Shown here one piece after another: positions 27,917 to 39,759 of a DNA stretch of 53,255 nt. The stretch is from contig JAJYFF010000010.1 in assembly GCA_021785405.1 (NCBI GenBank), positions 1 through 53,255 of the forward strand, written 5' to 3'. Positions within the stretch are counted from its first letter, which is position 1, and every line of letters begins with the position of its first letter. A program made the position numbers and the translations under genes. The DNA comes from Pseudomonadota bacterium (GTDB taxonomy: Bacteria; Pseudomonadota; Gammaproteobacteria; Steroidobacterales; Steroidobacteraceae). The notes under the pieces are model-generated. The model saw only the letters and a list, made by a program, of their open reading frames with translations. It searched no databases and was not told the origin of the DNA.

Positions 27917-28924
27917 TTACAGGGTTCCGATGCTACGAATCAGAGGCACGACCTTGCCGTCGCTCCTGCGCTGCAAAAGACTGTACAAGGTGATCTCGGT
28001 GGTGCCAAGCGTCACGCGCGCGGTCAGGCGGAAATAAGCGCCGGAGTCGGTCACGAGGTCGCCGATCGTGTTCCAGGTCGCGGGTCCGACGGTCGCCTGG
28101 AACGTGCTGAGGTCGGGAAAGCAGCCGTTCTTGCGGCCGGTCGCGAGCGCCGCCGGATCGGTCGAATACTCGCCGCTCAAGTTCGGTGCGAGACTCTCGA
28201 GCACCAGCGCGGGCGCGGTGCAGATGTCGATCTTCGCGGTCGCGGTCGGCAGCGCGGTCACGTACGGCTCGATCGCGAGGTAACGGCGTCGGCCGAAGCC
28301 GGGCAGCGCCATCAGTTCGGTCGGACTCGTCATCGGCCAGTCGCCCGTCCAGTACGGCGGCGTCAACCGCGTATACACGTCGTCCTCGGCGCCGTCGGGC
28401 TGGCTCGGAACGCGATCGGCGTCGATCCAGTCGCGCGCGATCCCGGCCCACTTCGGCTCCAGGTGCACGGCGACCAGCAACCGCTGGAACTGGGCGAGCG
28501 GCTGCGGGTCCTCGGTGCCGTTCGGCAGCAAATGCGCGAGATTGTTCAGGTTGAACCGGCCGTCGAGGTTCACGAGCTGCCCTTGCACCGAGCCGATCGG
28601 CGGGCCGTCGGCATCCCCTGGCGGGGTGATCGGCAACGGTGGCGTCGGCTGGGCCCAGGGTTGCGCGAGCGTGACCTGCGGCGTCTGCTGCAGCTGCCGC
28701 GCGAGCGCATCGCCCGCGAGTGCTTCGGCACCGAGCCCGAACTGCATCGCTTGTTCCAGCGACAGCATCGCGACGGTGCGTTGCCGCTCCAGGTAGCTGT
28801 CGTAGCCGATTTTCCACGCCAGCACGGTCGCGAGCGCGACGATCACCAGCGCGATGATCATCGCGATCCCGCGTTGCCGACGCGCGGGGGCGCCGCGGCG
28901 AGCCGCGCGGACGCGGCGCCTCAT
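27917..28924 (-). CDS. gspK: Type II secretion system minor pseudopilin K
   Basis: A 335-residue minor pseudopilin that sits at the pilus tip. The prepilin peptidase site is after G19 (RRQRG then IAMIIALVIVALATVLAW). Position +5 of the mature protein is isoleucine and not the usual glutamate, which is the known peculiarity of GspK. The large globular domain contains GRFNLNNLAHLL, DWIDADRVPSQPDGAEDDVY and MTSPTELMALPGFGRRRY, matching the family including its calcium-binding region. The ATG at 28924 overlaps the gspJ stop codon by ATGA. Confidence 0.93.
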   Translation of the reverse strand: MRRRVRAARRGAPARRQRGIAMIIALVIVALATVLAWKIGYDSYLERQRTVAMLSLEQAMQFGLGAEALAGDALARQLQQTPQVTLAQPWAQPTPPLPITPPGDADGPPIGSVQGQLVNLDGRFNLNNLAHLLPNGTEDPQPLAQFQRLLVAVHLEPKWAGIARDWIDADRVPSQPDGAEDDVYTRLTPPYWTGDWPMTSPTELMALPGFGRRRYLAIEPYVTALPTATAKIDICTAPALVLESLAPNLSGEYSTDPAALATGRKNGCFPDLSTFQATVGPATWNTIGDLVTDSGAYFRLTARVTLGTTEITLYSLLQRRSDGKVVPLIRSIGTL

Positions 28925-29574
28925 CCGGCCACCTCGACCAAGCGGCGAATCTCGCCCCAGTCCTTGAACACGATGTCGATCTCCACCGCGATCGGGCGGA
29001 CCGTGAGTTGCTGGGCCGGCGGCAGGCCCGCCGGCGGCCACTGCGTGACCCAGGCCTGGTTCATCGCGAGGTAGCGAATCCGCACGCTCGTGACCCCGGT
29101 CAGCAGCTTCTCCACGACCGGCGCGTCGTCCGAAGTCGGGTCGAGCACGGTGTAGTAGAAGCGCTCGAGCGTCGTGCCGTTCAGACGATACCCGACCCGC
29201 TGCAGCGTGCTGCGTTGCAAACCCGCGGTGTTCGACCAGCCGGCGCGCGTGAACACGACCAGGTCGTCCCCGCCGGTGCCGCCGGCGAGGCTCGGCAGCC
29301 GGCTTTCGCCGAGCGGATCGCGGATCGGTCGGGGGACGATCTGGGCGAAGTCCTGCACCATCATCCGCAGCCCGAATTCGATCTGCCGCGTGCGCCGCAT
29401 CGACTGCGCGGTGTGCAGGGCGGATATGCGCGCTTCGCGGTAGGTCCCGTAGGCGAGCCCGGAGAGGATCGCGAGGATCACGACCGCGACCAGCATCTCG
29501 ATCAGCGTGAAGCCGGCGCGCCGCGCGAATCCCGCGCGCCGGTCCCGCCGGGCAATGGCGGGTCGCCGCGTCAC
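28921..29574 (-). CDS. gspJ: Type II secretion system minor pseudopilin J
   Basis: A 217-residue minor pseudopilin. The leader ends at G21, followed by FTLIEMLVAVVILAILSGLA with glutamate at mature position +5. Downstream are MRRTRQIEFGLRMMVQDFAQ and RPIRDPLGE, the GspJ signature. The start is the GTG at 29574, whose GTGA overlaps the gspI stop codon; the same frame is open upstream but only as a shadow of gspI. The leader is long for this family, with an arginine-rich stretch. Confidence 0.9.
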   Translation of the reverse strand: MTRRPAIARRDRRAGFARRAGFTLIEMLVAVVILAILSGLAYGTYREARISALHTAQSMRRTRQIEFGLRMMVQDFAQIVPRPIRDPLGESRLPSLAGGTGGDDLVVFTRAGWSNTAGLQRSTLQRVGYRLNGTTLERFYYTVLDPTSDDAPVVEKLLTGVTSVRIRYLAMNQAWVTQWPPAGLPPAQQLTVRPIAVEIDIVFKDWGEIRRLVEVAG

Positions 29575-30062
29575 GGCGTGACCCCCGGGACGCCGGGTGC
29601 GGGGTTCGCGCTCGAGGCCGCGCCGGGCGCCGCGGGCACGCTGCCGGTGGTCCAGTCGACGGCGTTCGAGCTGCCCGGCGGCGCGACGTCGCTGCCGACG
29701 AAGCCGATCGCCTCGGCGAGCGGCGCGCGCTTCGTGTCGCGCTTGCCGGCCCACACCCGCACGGTGACCCGGCGCATCGACGGCACGGTGGTGTTCGCGT
29801 AGCGCGTGTCGTAGTGCCACTCGCGATTCGCGAACCGCAGGGTGCCGTGGTTGCCGTGGCCGCCGCTCTGCGGGAGGCTGAGCCGCACCTCGACGAGTCG
29901 ATTCATCGCGATCCACTCGGCGAGCGTCTTGTCGCGCAGGATCGCACTGGTGTTCGCGGCGCTGCCGATCGTGGTCATCAGCGCCGCGAGCCCGAGCGCG
30001 ACGATCAGCAGGGCGACGAGCACCTCGACCAGCGTGAAGCCGCGAGCGCCGCGCTCGCTCAC
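29571..30062 (-). CDS. gspI: Type II secretion system minor pseudopilin I
   Basis: A 163-residue minor pseudopilin. The peptidase site is G8 followed by FTLVEVLVALLIVALGLAAL, with glutamate at +5. DKTLAEWIAMNRLVEVRLS is the GspI-specific segment. Family members are commonly about 120-130 residues; this one has an extra tail of about 40 residues rich in proline, alanine, glycine and serine. The start is the GTG at 30062, which overlaps the gspH stop codon (GTGA). Confidence 0.88.
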   Translation of the reverse strand: MSERGARGFTLVEVLVALLIVALGLAALMTTIGSAANTSAILRDKTLAEWIAMNRLVEVRLSLPQSGGHGNHGTLRFANREWHYDTRYANTTVPSMRRVTVRVWAGKRDTKRAPLAEAIGFVGSDVAPPGSSNAVDWTTGSVPAAPGAASSANPAPGVPGVTP

Positions 30063-30598
30063 GAGGCAGCGCTCGCGGCCGCGCCGGGGCGGACGATCCG
30101 GGTGTGGCCGAGCGCGTCGCCGCGAATCACGCGAGTACGGCCGGTCGCGTCGCGCACCAGCGTGAGCTCGAACGGCGTGCCTTCCCCGCTCGCCGCGATC
30201 GCGATCTGCGGCGACGGCGGCGTGTCGCCGACGGCCTGCGGGTCCGGCGTCTTCAGCACGACCCGCTGCCCGTCGAGATCGAGCCGGAAACTCAAGCCCT
30301 TCGGCAACTCCCGGCGTCGCGTCTGCGGGTCCGCCGGGTCGGGTTCCCAACGATTCAGGCGGTCGTCGTAGACCAGGAACTGGTAGGCGTGCGGTTCGAT
30401 CCACAAGCCGTAGTCATGACCTTCGAGCAGCGCCCGGTCGTGCAGCAGATTCATCAGCCCGACGATCCGGCGGCTTTCCTGCGCGAGTGGCGTGTCTTGG
30501 CCGGCGACGTCGATCGACAGCACCGCGAGCGAGACCATCACGGCGATGATCACGATCACGACCAGGATCTCGACGAGCGTGAAGCCGCGGCTGCGCAT
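30059..30598 (-). CDS. gspH: Type II secretion system pseudopilin H
   Basis: A 179-residue pseudopilin. G5 is followed by FTLVEILVVIVIIAVMVSLA with glutamate at +5, then ESRRIVGLMNLLHDRALLEG and DYGLWIEPHAYQFLVYDD, matching GspH. It connects the main GspG filament to the I-J-K tip complex. The ATG at 30598 lies 31 bases after gspG. The C-terminus ends in an alanine-rich segment. Confidence 0.9.
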   Translation of the reverse strand: MRSRGFTLVEILVVIVIIAVMVSLAVLSIDVAGQDTPLAQESRRIVGLMNLLHDRALLEGHDYGLWIEPHAYQFLVYDDRLNRWEPDPADPQTRRRELPKGLSFRLDLDGQRVVLKTPDPQAVGDTPPSPQIAIAASGEGTPFELTLVRDATGRTRVIRGDALGHTRIVRPGAAASAAS

Positions 30599-30629
30599 GG
30601 GGCGCCGTTCCGGGCCCGGACCGCGGCGG

Positions 30630-31064
30630 CTAGTTCTGGTCGAGCGTGTTGCTGCTGATGTCCGCGTCGTAGCCGGTACCGCCGGGTTTGCCGTCGCGTC
30701 CGTACGAGATGATCAGGTAAGGCTCGCCGTTCGGCCCGGGGCTCTCGTAGTGATAGGGGTTCCCCCAGGGGTCCTTCGGCACCGCCTTGAGGTAGCCGCC
30801 TTCGCGATAGTTCGTGAGCGAGGGGTCGGGCGGCTTCTTGACCAGCGCCTCCAGGCCCTGATCGGTCGTCGGATACTTGTAGTTGTCCAGCCGGTAGAGG
30901 TCGAGCGCGGTCTCGATCGCGCGGATGTCGCTCTGCGCCCGTGCGACGCGCGCCTTGTCGACGTTCTCGAGCACCCGCGGGACCACGAGCGCGCCGAGCA
31001 CCGCGAGGATGACCACGACGACCATGATCTCGATCAAGGTGAAGCCGCGAGAGCGATTGCGCAT
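30630..31064 (-). CDS. gspG: Type II secretion system major pseudopilin G
   Basis: A 144-residue major pseudopilin, the main filament subunit. The peptidase site is G7, then [20 protein letters not shown] with glutamate at +5. [21 protein letters not shown] and [13 protein letters not shown] are GspG signatures, the latter near the calcium site. The ATG at 31064 (MRNRSRG) gives a leader of normal length; the frame is open for another 50 codons upstream, but that stretch overlaps the fabD promoter region. It is the first gene of gspG-H-I-J-K-L-M-N, and gspC, D, E and F are not present upstream. Confidence 0.95.
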   Translation of the reverse strand: MRNRSRGFTLIEIMVVVVILAVLGALVVPRVLENVDKARVARAQSDIRAIETALDLYRLDNYKYPTTDQGLEALVKKPPDPSLTNYREGGYLKAVPKDPWGNPYHYESPGPNGEPYLIISYGRDGKPGGTGYDADISSNTLDQN

Positions 31065-31095
31065 GGCGAGTCCCGGGAGCTCGGAAAGGGGAGGA

Positions 31096-31101
31096 ATGAT
31101 A
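31096..31101 (-). promoter_or_regulatory. Possible -10 box for the gsp operon
   Basis: On the minus strand TATCAT (31101-31096) lies 32 bases upstream of the gspG ATG. I see no good -35 at the right distance, so it may need an activator or be fortuitous. Confidence 0.3.
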
Positions 31102-31150
31102 CCAAAAAGGCCGCCCGCACGATCGGGGCTGCACTCCGCGGCCGTATCGT

Positions 31151-31156
31151 TATAAT
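31151..31156 (+). promoter_or_regulatory. Consensus -10 box for fabD
   Basis: A perfect TATAAT at 31151-31156 lies 48 bases before the fabD ATG. The -35 region 17 bases upstream (GCTGCA) is poor. AT-rich consensus hexamers are rare in this GC-rich DNA, which supports it as the promoter of the fabD-fabG transcript. Confidence 0.55.
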
Positions 31157-31204
31157 CCGTCCGCTCCGAGCAGCACAGGAACCGTTCGGTTCGAGGGATC
31201 GCTG

Positions 31205-32146
31205 ATGTCGCTTGCATTCGTCTTTCCGGGACAAGGTTCCCAGTCGGTCGGGATGATGCGCGAGCTCGCCGAGCGCTATCCGCGGATTGGGCGTACTTTC
31301 GACGAGGCGTCGGCGGTCCTGGGCTACGATCTGTGGGCGGTCTGCCGGGACGGCCCCGCCGCGGCCCTCGATGCGACCGAAACGACCCAGCCGGCGATGC
31401 TGACCGCGGCGGTGGCGACCTACCGCGTGTGGCGCGAGCAGGGCGGCCCGATCCCAGCGCTGATGGCCGGCCACAGTCTCGGGGAGTTCTCCGCGTTGGT
31501 CGCGGCCGGGTCCCTCGCGTTCGCCGACGCGGTCGCGCTCGTGCGGTTTCGCGCGCAGGCGATGCAGGCCGCCGTCCCGCCGGGCGAGGGGGCGATGGCC
31601 GCGGTGCTCGGACTCGAGGACAGCGACGTCGAGGCCGCGTGCGACGAGGCGGCGCAAGGCGAGGTCGTCGAGGCGGTGAACTTCAATGCGCCCGGGCAGG
31701 TCGTGATCGCCGGCCAGGCGGGGGCGGTCGCGCGGGCGATCGAGGCGGCGCGCGCGCGGGGCGCGAAGCGCGCGATCGCGTTGCCGATCAGCGTGCCGGC
31801 GCACAGCTCGCTGATGGCGCCGGCGGCGCGGCGGCTCGGCGAGCGGCTCGCGGCGACGGTGGTCGCGAAACCGATCGGCATCGACGTCTACGGCGTCGAC
31901 GTCCGGGTCCACGCGGATCCCGACGCGATCCGTGCCGGGCTCGTGAAGCAGTTGCAGACGCCGGTCTACTGGGCCGCGACGGTGCGCACGATGATCACCG
32001 CGGGCGCGACCACGCTCGTCGAGTGCGGTCCCGGCAAGGTGCTGACGGGACTCAACCGCCGGATCGACAAGAGTCGCGACCTGAAGATGTTCGCGCTCGA
32101 GGATCCGAAGTCTTTCGAGGAAGCCCTGCAGGCCGCCGGCGGCTGA
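31205..32146 (+). CDS. fabD: Malonyl-CoA:ACP transacylase
   Basis: A 313-residue cytosolic enzyme that moves malonyl groups from CoA to acyl carrier protein for fatty acid synthesis. [12 protein letters not shown] opens the protein; the nucleophile is S91 in [10 protein letters not shown], and the partner histidine lies in [21 protein letters not shown] and [16 protein letters not shown] complete the family signature. In many gammaproteobacteria plsX and fabH precede fabD; here fabD is the first gene after the divergent gsp operon and has its own -10 box. Confidence 0.97.
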   Translation: MSLAFVFPGQGSQSVGMMRELAERYPRIGRTFDEASAVLGYDLWAVCRDGPAAALDATETTQPAMLTAAVATYRVWREQGGPIPALMAGHSLGEFSALVAAGSLAFADAVALVRFRAQAMQAAVPPGEGAMAAVLGLEDSDVEAACDEAAQGEVVEAVNFNAPGQVVIAGQAGAVARAIEAARARGAKRAIALPISVPAHSSLMAPAARRLGERLAATVVAKPIGIDVYGVDVRVHADPDAIRAGLVKQLQTPVYWAATVRTMITAGATTLVECGPGKVLTGLNRRIDKSRDLKMFALEDPKSFEEALQAAGG

Positions 32147-32170
32147 GCGGCACAACCAGGAGTTCAGCAG

Positions 32171-32911
32171 ATGCAGACGTTGCACGGAGAGATCGCGCTG
32201 GTCACGGGCGCATCGCGGGGCATCGGTGCGGCGATCGCGCGCCGGCTCGCCGCCGACGGGGCGCGGGTGATCGGCACGGCGACCAGCGCCGCCGGCGCCG
32301 CCGCGATCGATGCGGCGCTCGCCCCGGCCGGCGGGCGCGGCGCGGTGCTCGACGTCGTCGATCAGGCCGCGATCGACGCGTTGCTCGCGGACGTCGAGGC
32401 GCGCGAGGGAGCGGTCGGGATCCTGTGCAACAACGCGGGGATCACGCGCGACACCTTGCTGCTGCGGATGAAGCCCGAGGATTGGGACGCGGTGCTCGAC
32501 ACCGATCTCGCGTCGGTCTACCGGCTGTCGAAGGGCGTGCTGCGGGGGATGATGAAGGCGCGCAAGGGGCGGATCGTGAACATCGCGTCGGTGGTCGGCC
32601 TCACCGGCAATCCCGGGCAGACGAACTACGCGGCCGCGAAGGCAGGAATGATCGGCTTCAGCAAATCGCTCGCTCGCGAGGTCGGCTCGCGCGGCATCAC
32701 CGTCAACGTCGTCGCACCGGGCTTCATCGACACCGACATGACGCGCGCGCTCGGCGAACCGCAGCGCACCGCGCTCGAGGGCCAGATCCCGCTCGGCCGC
32801 CTCGGCTCGCCGGACGACGTCGCGGCCGCGGTCGCGTTTCTCGCTTCCCCGGCGGCGGCGTACGTGACCGGCGAGACGCTGCACGTGAACGGCGGGATGT
32901 ACATGCCGTGA
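32171..32911 (+). CDS. fabG: 3-oxoacyl-ACP reductase
   Basis: A 246-residue short-chain dehydrogenase that reduces 3-oxoacyl-ACP with NADPH. The cofactor loop is VTGASRGIGAAIARRLA near residues 11-25, the structural NNAG motif is intact, and the catalytic YxxxK is Y153 and K157 (NYAAAKAG) with the serine of NIASVVG before it. FIDTDMTRAL and VTGETLHVNGGMYM end the protein as in FabG. AGGAG precedes the ATG. It sits 24 bases after fabD. Confidence 0.97.
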   Translation: MQTLHGEIALVTGASRGIGAAIARRLAADGARVIGTATSAAGAAAIDAALAPAGGRGAVLDVVDQAAIDALLADVEAREGAVGILCNNAGITRDTLLLRMKPEDWDAVLDTDLASVYRLSKGVLRGMMKARKGRIVNIASVVGLTGNPGQTNYAAAKAGMIGFSKSLAREVGSRGITVNVVAPGFIDTDMTRALGEPQRTALEGQIPLGRLGSPDDVAAAVAFLASPAAAYVTGETLHVNGGMYMP

Positions 32912-32972
32912 CCCCCGCCCGGCTCGTTCGGGCGCCGCGGCGACCGAAGTAGCCGCGGCGGTCCCGTTCCCT

Positions 32973-32978
32973 TAAAAT
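32973..32978 (+). promoter_or_regulatory. Possible -10 box for acpP
   Basis: TAAAAT lies in the 149-base gap between fabG and acpP, 82 bases before the acpP ATG, with no clear -35. Separate promoters for acpP are known in other bacteria because ACP is needed in excess. Confidence 0.4.
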
Positions 32979-33060
32979 ACCGCGCCGCCTACGAGAGGGC
33001 GGTGGCCGGATCTGGGCCGCTTCGCGGCGGCACGTCAATTATCGAGAGGACACCAAAACG

Positions 33061-33303
33061 ATGAGCACTGTCGAACAGCAAGTGAAGAAGATCGTCGCGG
33101 AACAGTTGGGCGTCAAGGAAGAAGAAGTCACCAACGACGCGTCGTTCGTCGACGATCTCGGCGCCGACTCGCTGGACACCGTCGAGCTGGTCATGGCGCT
33201 GGAGGAAGAGTTCGAGACCGAGATCCCGGACGAGGACGCCGAGAAGATCACGACGGTCCAGCAGGCCATCGACTACATCAATTCCCACAAGAGCAAGGCG
33301 TGA
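33061..33303 (+). CDS. acpP: Acyl carrier protein
   Basis: An 80-residue acidic carrier protein. The 4'-phosphopantetheine is attached at S37 in the motif [19 protein letters not shown]. The predicted four-helix fold and length are normal. Codon use is highly biased (CTG, GAA, GTC), as expected for a very abundant protein. GAGAGGA is placed before the ATG. It lies between fabG and fabF, the usual order. Confidence 0.98.
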   Translation: MSTVEQQVKKIVAEQLGVKEEEVTNDASFVDDLGADSLDTVELVMALEEEFETEIPDEDAEKITTVQQAIDYINSHKSKA

Positions 33304-33344
33304 CCCGCTAGGGTCCCGTCGTCCATTGTCGCGGGGGAACGGCT

Positions 33345-34586
33345 TTGAGTAAGCGGCGCGTCGTCGTTACGGGGTTGGGGATCGTCTGTCCGGTCGGCCA
33401 CGACGTCGCGACGGCCTGGAACGCGATCGTCGAGGGCCGCAGCGGCATCGCGCCGATCACGCGGTTCGACACCAGTTCGTTCCCGGTGCACTTCGGCGGC
33501 GAGATCCGTGGGCTCGACGTCGGACCCTACATCGGCGCGAAGGAAGCGCGCCGGATGGACGCGTTCATGCAGTACGGCGTCGTCGCCGGCGTGCAGGCGA
33601 TGCGCGACTCGGGCCTCAGCGTGACCGAGGCCGACAGCGATCGCGTCGGCGTGTTGATGGGCTCGGGGATGGGCGGGCTCGAGTCGATCGAGCAGACCTA
33701 CGACAAGTTCCTCGAGACCGGCTCGCCGAAGAAGGTGTCGCCGTTCTTCATTCCGGGCAGCATCATCAATCTGGTCAGCGGCCACCTGTCGATGATGTTC
33801 AACCTCACCGGCCCGAACCTCGCGGTCGCGACCGCGTGTACGACCTCGACGCACGCGATCGGTCTGGCGACGCGATTGATCCAGTACGGCGAGGCCGACG
33901 CGATGCTCGCCGGCGGCTCGGAGATGGCGACCTGCGTGACCGGCGTCAGCGGATTCGCGCAGGCGAAGGCGGTCTCGCAGCGCAACGACGATCCGACCGG
34001 CGCGAGTCGGCCCTGGGACAAGGATCGGGACGGTTTCGTGATGGGCGACGGCGCCGGCGCGGTCGTGCTCGAGGAGTACGAGCGCGCCCGGGCGCGCGGC
34101 GCGACGATCTACGCCGAGGTCATCGGCTTCGGGATGAGCGGCGACGCGTTCCACGTGACCGCGCCGCCGGAGGATGGCGAGGGGGCGCGCAAGGCGATGT
34201 CCAAGGCGCTCGCGGACGCGCGGCTCGATCCCGGCGAGGTGCAGTACGTGAACGCCCACGCGACGTCCACCGAGCTCGGCGACCGCGTCGAGACGGTCGC
34301 GATCCGCCGTGCATTCGGCGCCGCCGCGGATCGCCTGGCGGTGAGTTCCACCAAATCGATGACCGGGCACCTGCTGGGCGCGGCCGGCGTCGTCGAGGCA
34401 ATCTTCACGATATTGGCGCTGCGCGACCAGATCGCACCGCCGACGATCAACCTCTACGAGCCAGGTGAGGGCTGCGACCTCGACTATGTGCCGAACGTCG
34501 CGCGGCGAATGCCGTTGCGAACCGCATTGTCGAATTCGTTCGGTTTCGGTGGCACCAACGGTTCGCTCATTTTCCGCCGAATTTGA
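33345..34586 (+). CDS. fabF: 3-oxoacyl-ACP synthase II
   Basis: A 413-residue condensing enzyme that elongates acyl chains by two carbons. The catalytic cysteine is C165 in TACTTSTHAIG; the two active-site histidines are in NAHATSTELGD and KSMTGHLLGAAG. SFGFGGTNGSLIF ends the protein. The start is the TTG at 33345 (MSKRRVVVTGLG), chosen because the family begins here, and GGGGGAA lies just upstream. A weak start codon after the strongly expressed acpP may lower its translation. Its end overlaps pabB. Confidence 0.96.
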   Translation: MSKRRVVVTGLGIVCPVGHDVATAWNAIVEGRSGIAPITRFDTSSFPVHFGGEIRGLDVGPYIGAKEARRMDAFMQYGVVAGVQAMRDSGLSVTEADSDRVGVLMGSGMGGLESIEQTYDKFLETGSPKKVSPFFIPGSIINLVSGHLSMMFNLTGPNLAVATACTTSTHAIGLATRLIQYGEADAMLAGGSEMATCVTGVSGFAQAKAVSQRNDDPTGASRPWDKDRDGFVMGDGAGAVVLEEYERARARGATIYAEVIGFGMSGDAFHVTAPPEDGEGARKAMSKALADARLDPGEVQYVNAHATSTELGDRVETVAIRRAFGAAADRLAVSSTKSMTGHLLGAAGVVEAIFTILALRDQIAPPTINLYEPGEGCDLDYVPNVARRMPLRTALSNSFGFGGTNGSLIFRRI

Positions 34587-35885
34587 CCCCCTGGGCCTCG
34601 TCGCCCGGGCGCCGGAGCGCTATCCGGGGATGCTCGAGAGCGGTGCGGTCGCGGCGACCGGGGCGACGGCGCTGTGCCGTTACGACATCTTGCCGATCGC
34701 CTCCGGCGAGACCTTGAGTGCGACGGCGCCGGGGTCCGGCGGCGGATTCCTCACGGCGCTGGATCGTTGGTGGCGGGACCTCGCGACGGCGCGATCGGCG
34801 ACGGCGGGACCGTTCAGCGGCGGTTGGCTCGTCTTTCTGGGGTACGAACTCGCGCAGGAAGTCGAACCGCGGCTCGCACTGCCGCCGTCGCCCGACCCAT
34901 TCGTCGGGATCGCGGTCCGCACGCCTGCCGCGTGGGTTCGCGATCGCGTCGCGGGACGCGCGTGGTTGGTCGCGGAACCCGGCCACGAGGCGCTGCTCGA
35001 CCGGTTCGAGACGGACGCGGCGGCGCTCCCGCCGCTCGCGGCGCTGCCCCCGAGCGAGGCTTGGTCCGTCGAGGAGGAGGCGGCCGAACGCTTCCTGCGC
35101 GCGGTGCGCGGCGCGCTCGAGCACATCGGCGCGGGCGACGTGTATCAGGCGAACCTGTCGCGCCGGTGGTGGGGCCGTGCGCCGAACGGCGTCGACCCGG
35201 TCGCGCTGTTCGCCCGCCTGCGGGAGACGAACCCGAGCCCGTTCGCCGCGCTGCTGCGCTACCGGGACTTCGCGGTCGTGAGTTCCTCGCCGGAGCGGCT
35301 GCTCGCGATCCGCGACGGCGTCGCATCGACGCGGCCGATCGCGGGCACGCGGCCGCGCGGCGCGACGCCCGCGGACGACGCGTCGCTCGTGCGGGCGCTG
35401 CTCGCGAACGACAAGGAACGCGCCGAGCACGTGATGTTGATCGATCTCGAGCGCAACGACCTCGGCCGGATCTGCCGGGGCGGGAGCGTACAGGTCGACG
35501 AGTTCATGACGATCGAGACCTATGCGCACGTGCATCACATCGTCTCCAACGTGACCGGGCGGCTGCGCGAGGGGGTCTCGCCGGTGGATGCCTTGCGAGC
35601 GGTGTTCCCGGGCGGCACGATCACGGGCTGTCCGAAGGTGCGCTGCATGCAGATCGTCGCCGAGCTCGAGGCGGAGGGACGCGGTGCGTACACCGGCTCG
35701 ATCGGTTATCTGAACCGCGACGGCAGCGCCGACTTCAACATCCTGATCCGCACGCTCACGACCGGTCCCGAGGGCTTCGCGTTGCGCGCCGGCGCGGGCA
35801 TCGTCGCCGACTCCGATCCGGAATTCGAGCTCGCCGAGACGCGCGCGAAGGCGAAGGGCCTGTTGCGCGCACTGCCGGGTCGGGC

Positions 35886-35889
<4 letters not shown>
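34549..35889 (+). CDS. pabB: Aminodeoxychorismate synthase component I
   Basis: A chorismate-utilising enzyme of about 446 residues that makes 4-amino-4-deoxychorismate, with the glutamine amidotransferase PabA, for folate. Signatures are GAGDVYQANLSRRWWG, SSSPERLLAI, RAEHVMLIDLERNDLGRICR, FPGGTITGCPKVRCMQI and YTGSIGYLNRDG. Where E. coli PabB has PIKGT with a catalytic lysine, this protein has PIAGT, as in anthranilate synthase. The next gene, pabC, still supports the folate assignment. I propose the GTG at 34549, inside the end of fabF (38-base overlap); the ATG at 34630 would remove conserved N-terminal residues. Confidence 0.88.
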
Positions 35890-39353
<3,464 letters not shown>

Positions 39354-39357
39354 GCCC

Positions 39358-39732
39358 ATGGTGAATTCCATCTTGACGCCGCTGCGAATGCCGAACAACA
39401 AGCCAGGACTGCTCACGCTGACGATCAAGGACAAGAGCGCTTTGTACCTGGCGTACATGCCGTTCGTGAAGAACGGCGGCCTGTTCATTCCGACGAACAG
39501 CAATTATCGGCTCGGCGACGAAGTGTTCATGTTGCTGAACCTGATGGGCGAGGAGGAGAAGATCCCGGTCGCCGGGCGCGTGATCTGGATGACGCCGAAG
39601 GGCGCGCAGGGCAAGCGCACCGCCGGCATCGGCGTGCAGTTCAGCGAACAGGACCGCGGCGTCACCCAGAAGAAGATCGAGACCTACCTCGCCGGCGCGC
39701 TCGGCGGGGAGAAGGCGACGCATACGATGTAG
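39358..39732 (+). CDS. pilZ: PilZ domain protein of the type IV pilus class
   Basis: A 124-residue single-domain protein. In the pilus-associated class, PilZ works with PilB and FimX to control pilus assembly in the cytoplasm. The domain includes LYLAYMPFVKNGGLFIPT, LGDEVFMLLNLMGEEEKIPV, AGRVIWMTPKG and TAGIGVQF. The arginine motif RxxxR and the [DN]xSxxG motif that bind cyclic di-GMP are absent: the second is replaced by KNGGLFI. Such degenerate PilZ proteins act through protein contacts. It is four bases after holB and ends at a GC-rich palindrome. Confidence 0.92.
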   Translation: MVNSILTPLRMPNNKPGLLTLTIKDKSALYLAYMPFVKNGGLFIPTNSNYRLGDEVFMLLNLMGEEEKIPVAGRVIWMTPKGAQGKRTAGIGVQFSEQDRGVTQKKIETYLAGALGGEKATHTM

Positions 39733-39753
39733 CGCCGGGCGGCCGCCCGGCGC
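39732..39753. terminator. GC-rich 22 bp palindrome between convergent genes
   Basis: GCGCCGGGCGG is followed at once by its exact complement, right at the pilZ stop codon and 7 bases from the end of the convergent gene. It could form a strong hairpin in both transcripts, but no U-run follows, so termination efficiency is doubtful. Confidence 0.4.
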
Positions 39754-39759
39754 CCCGAT

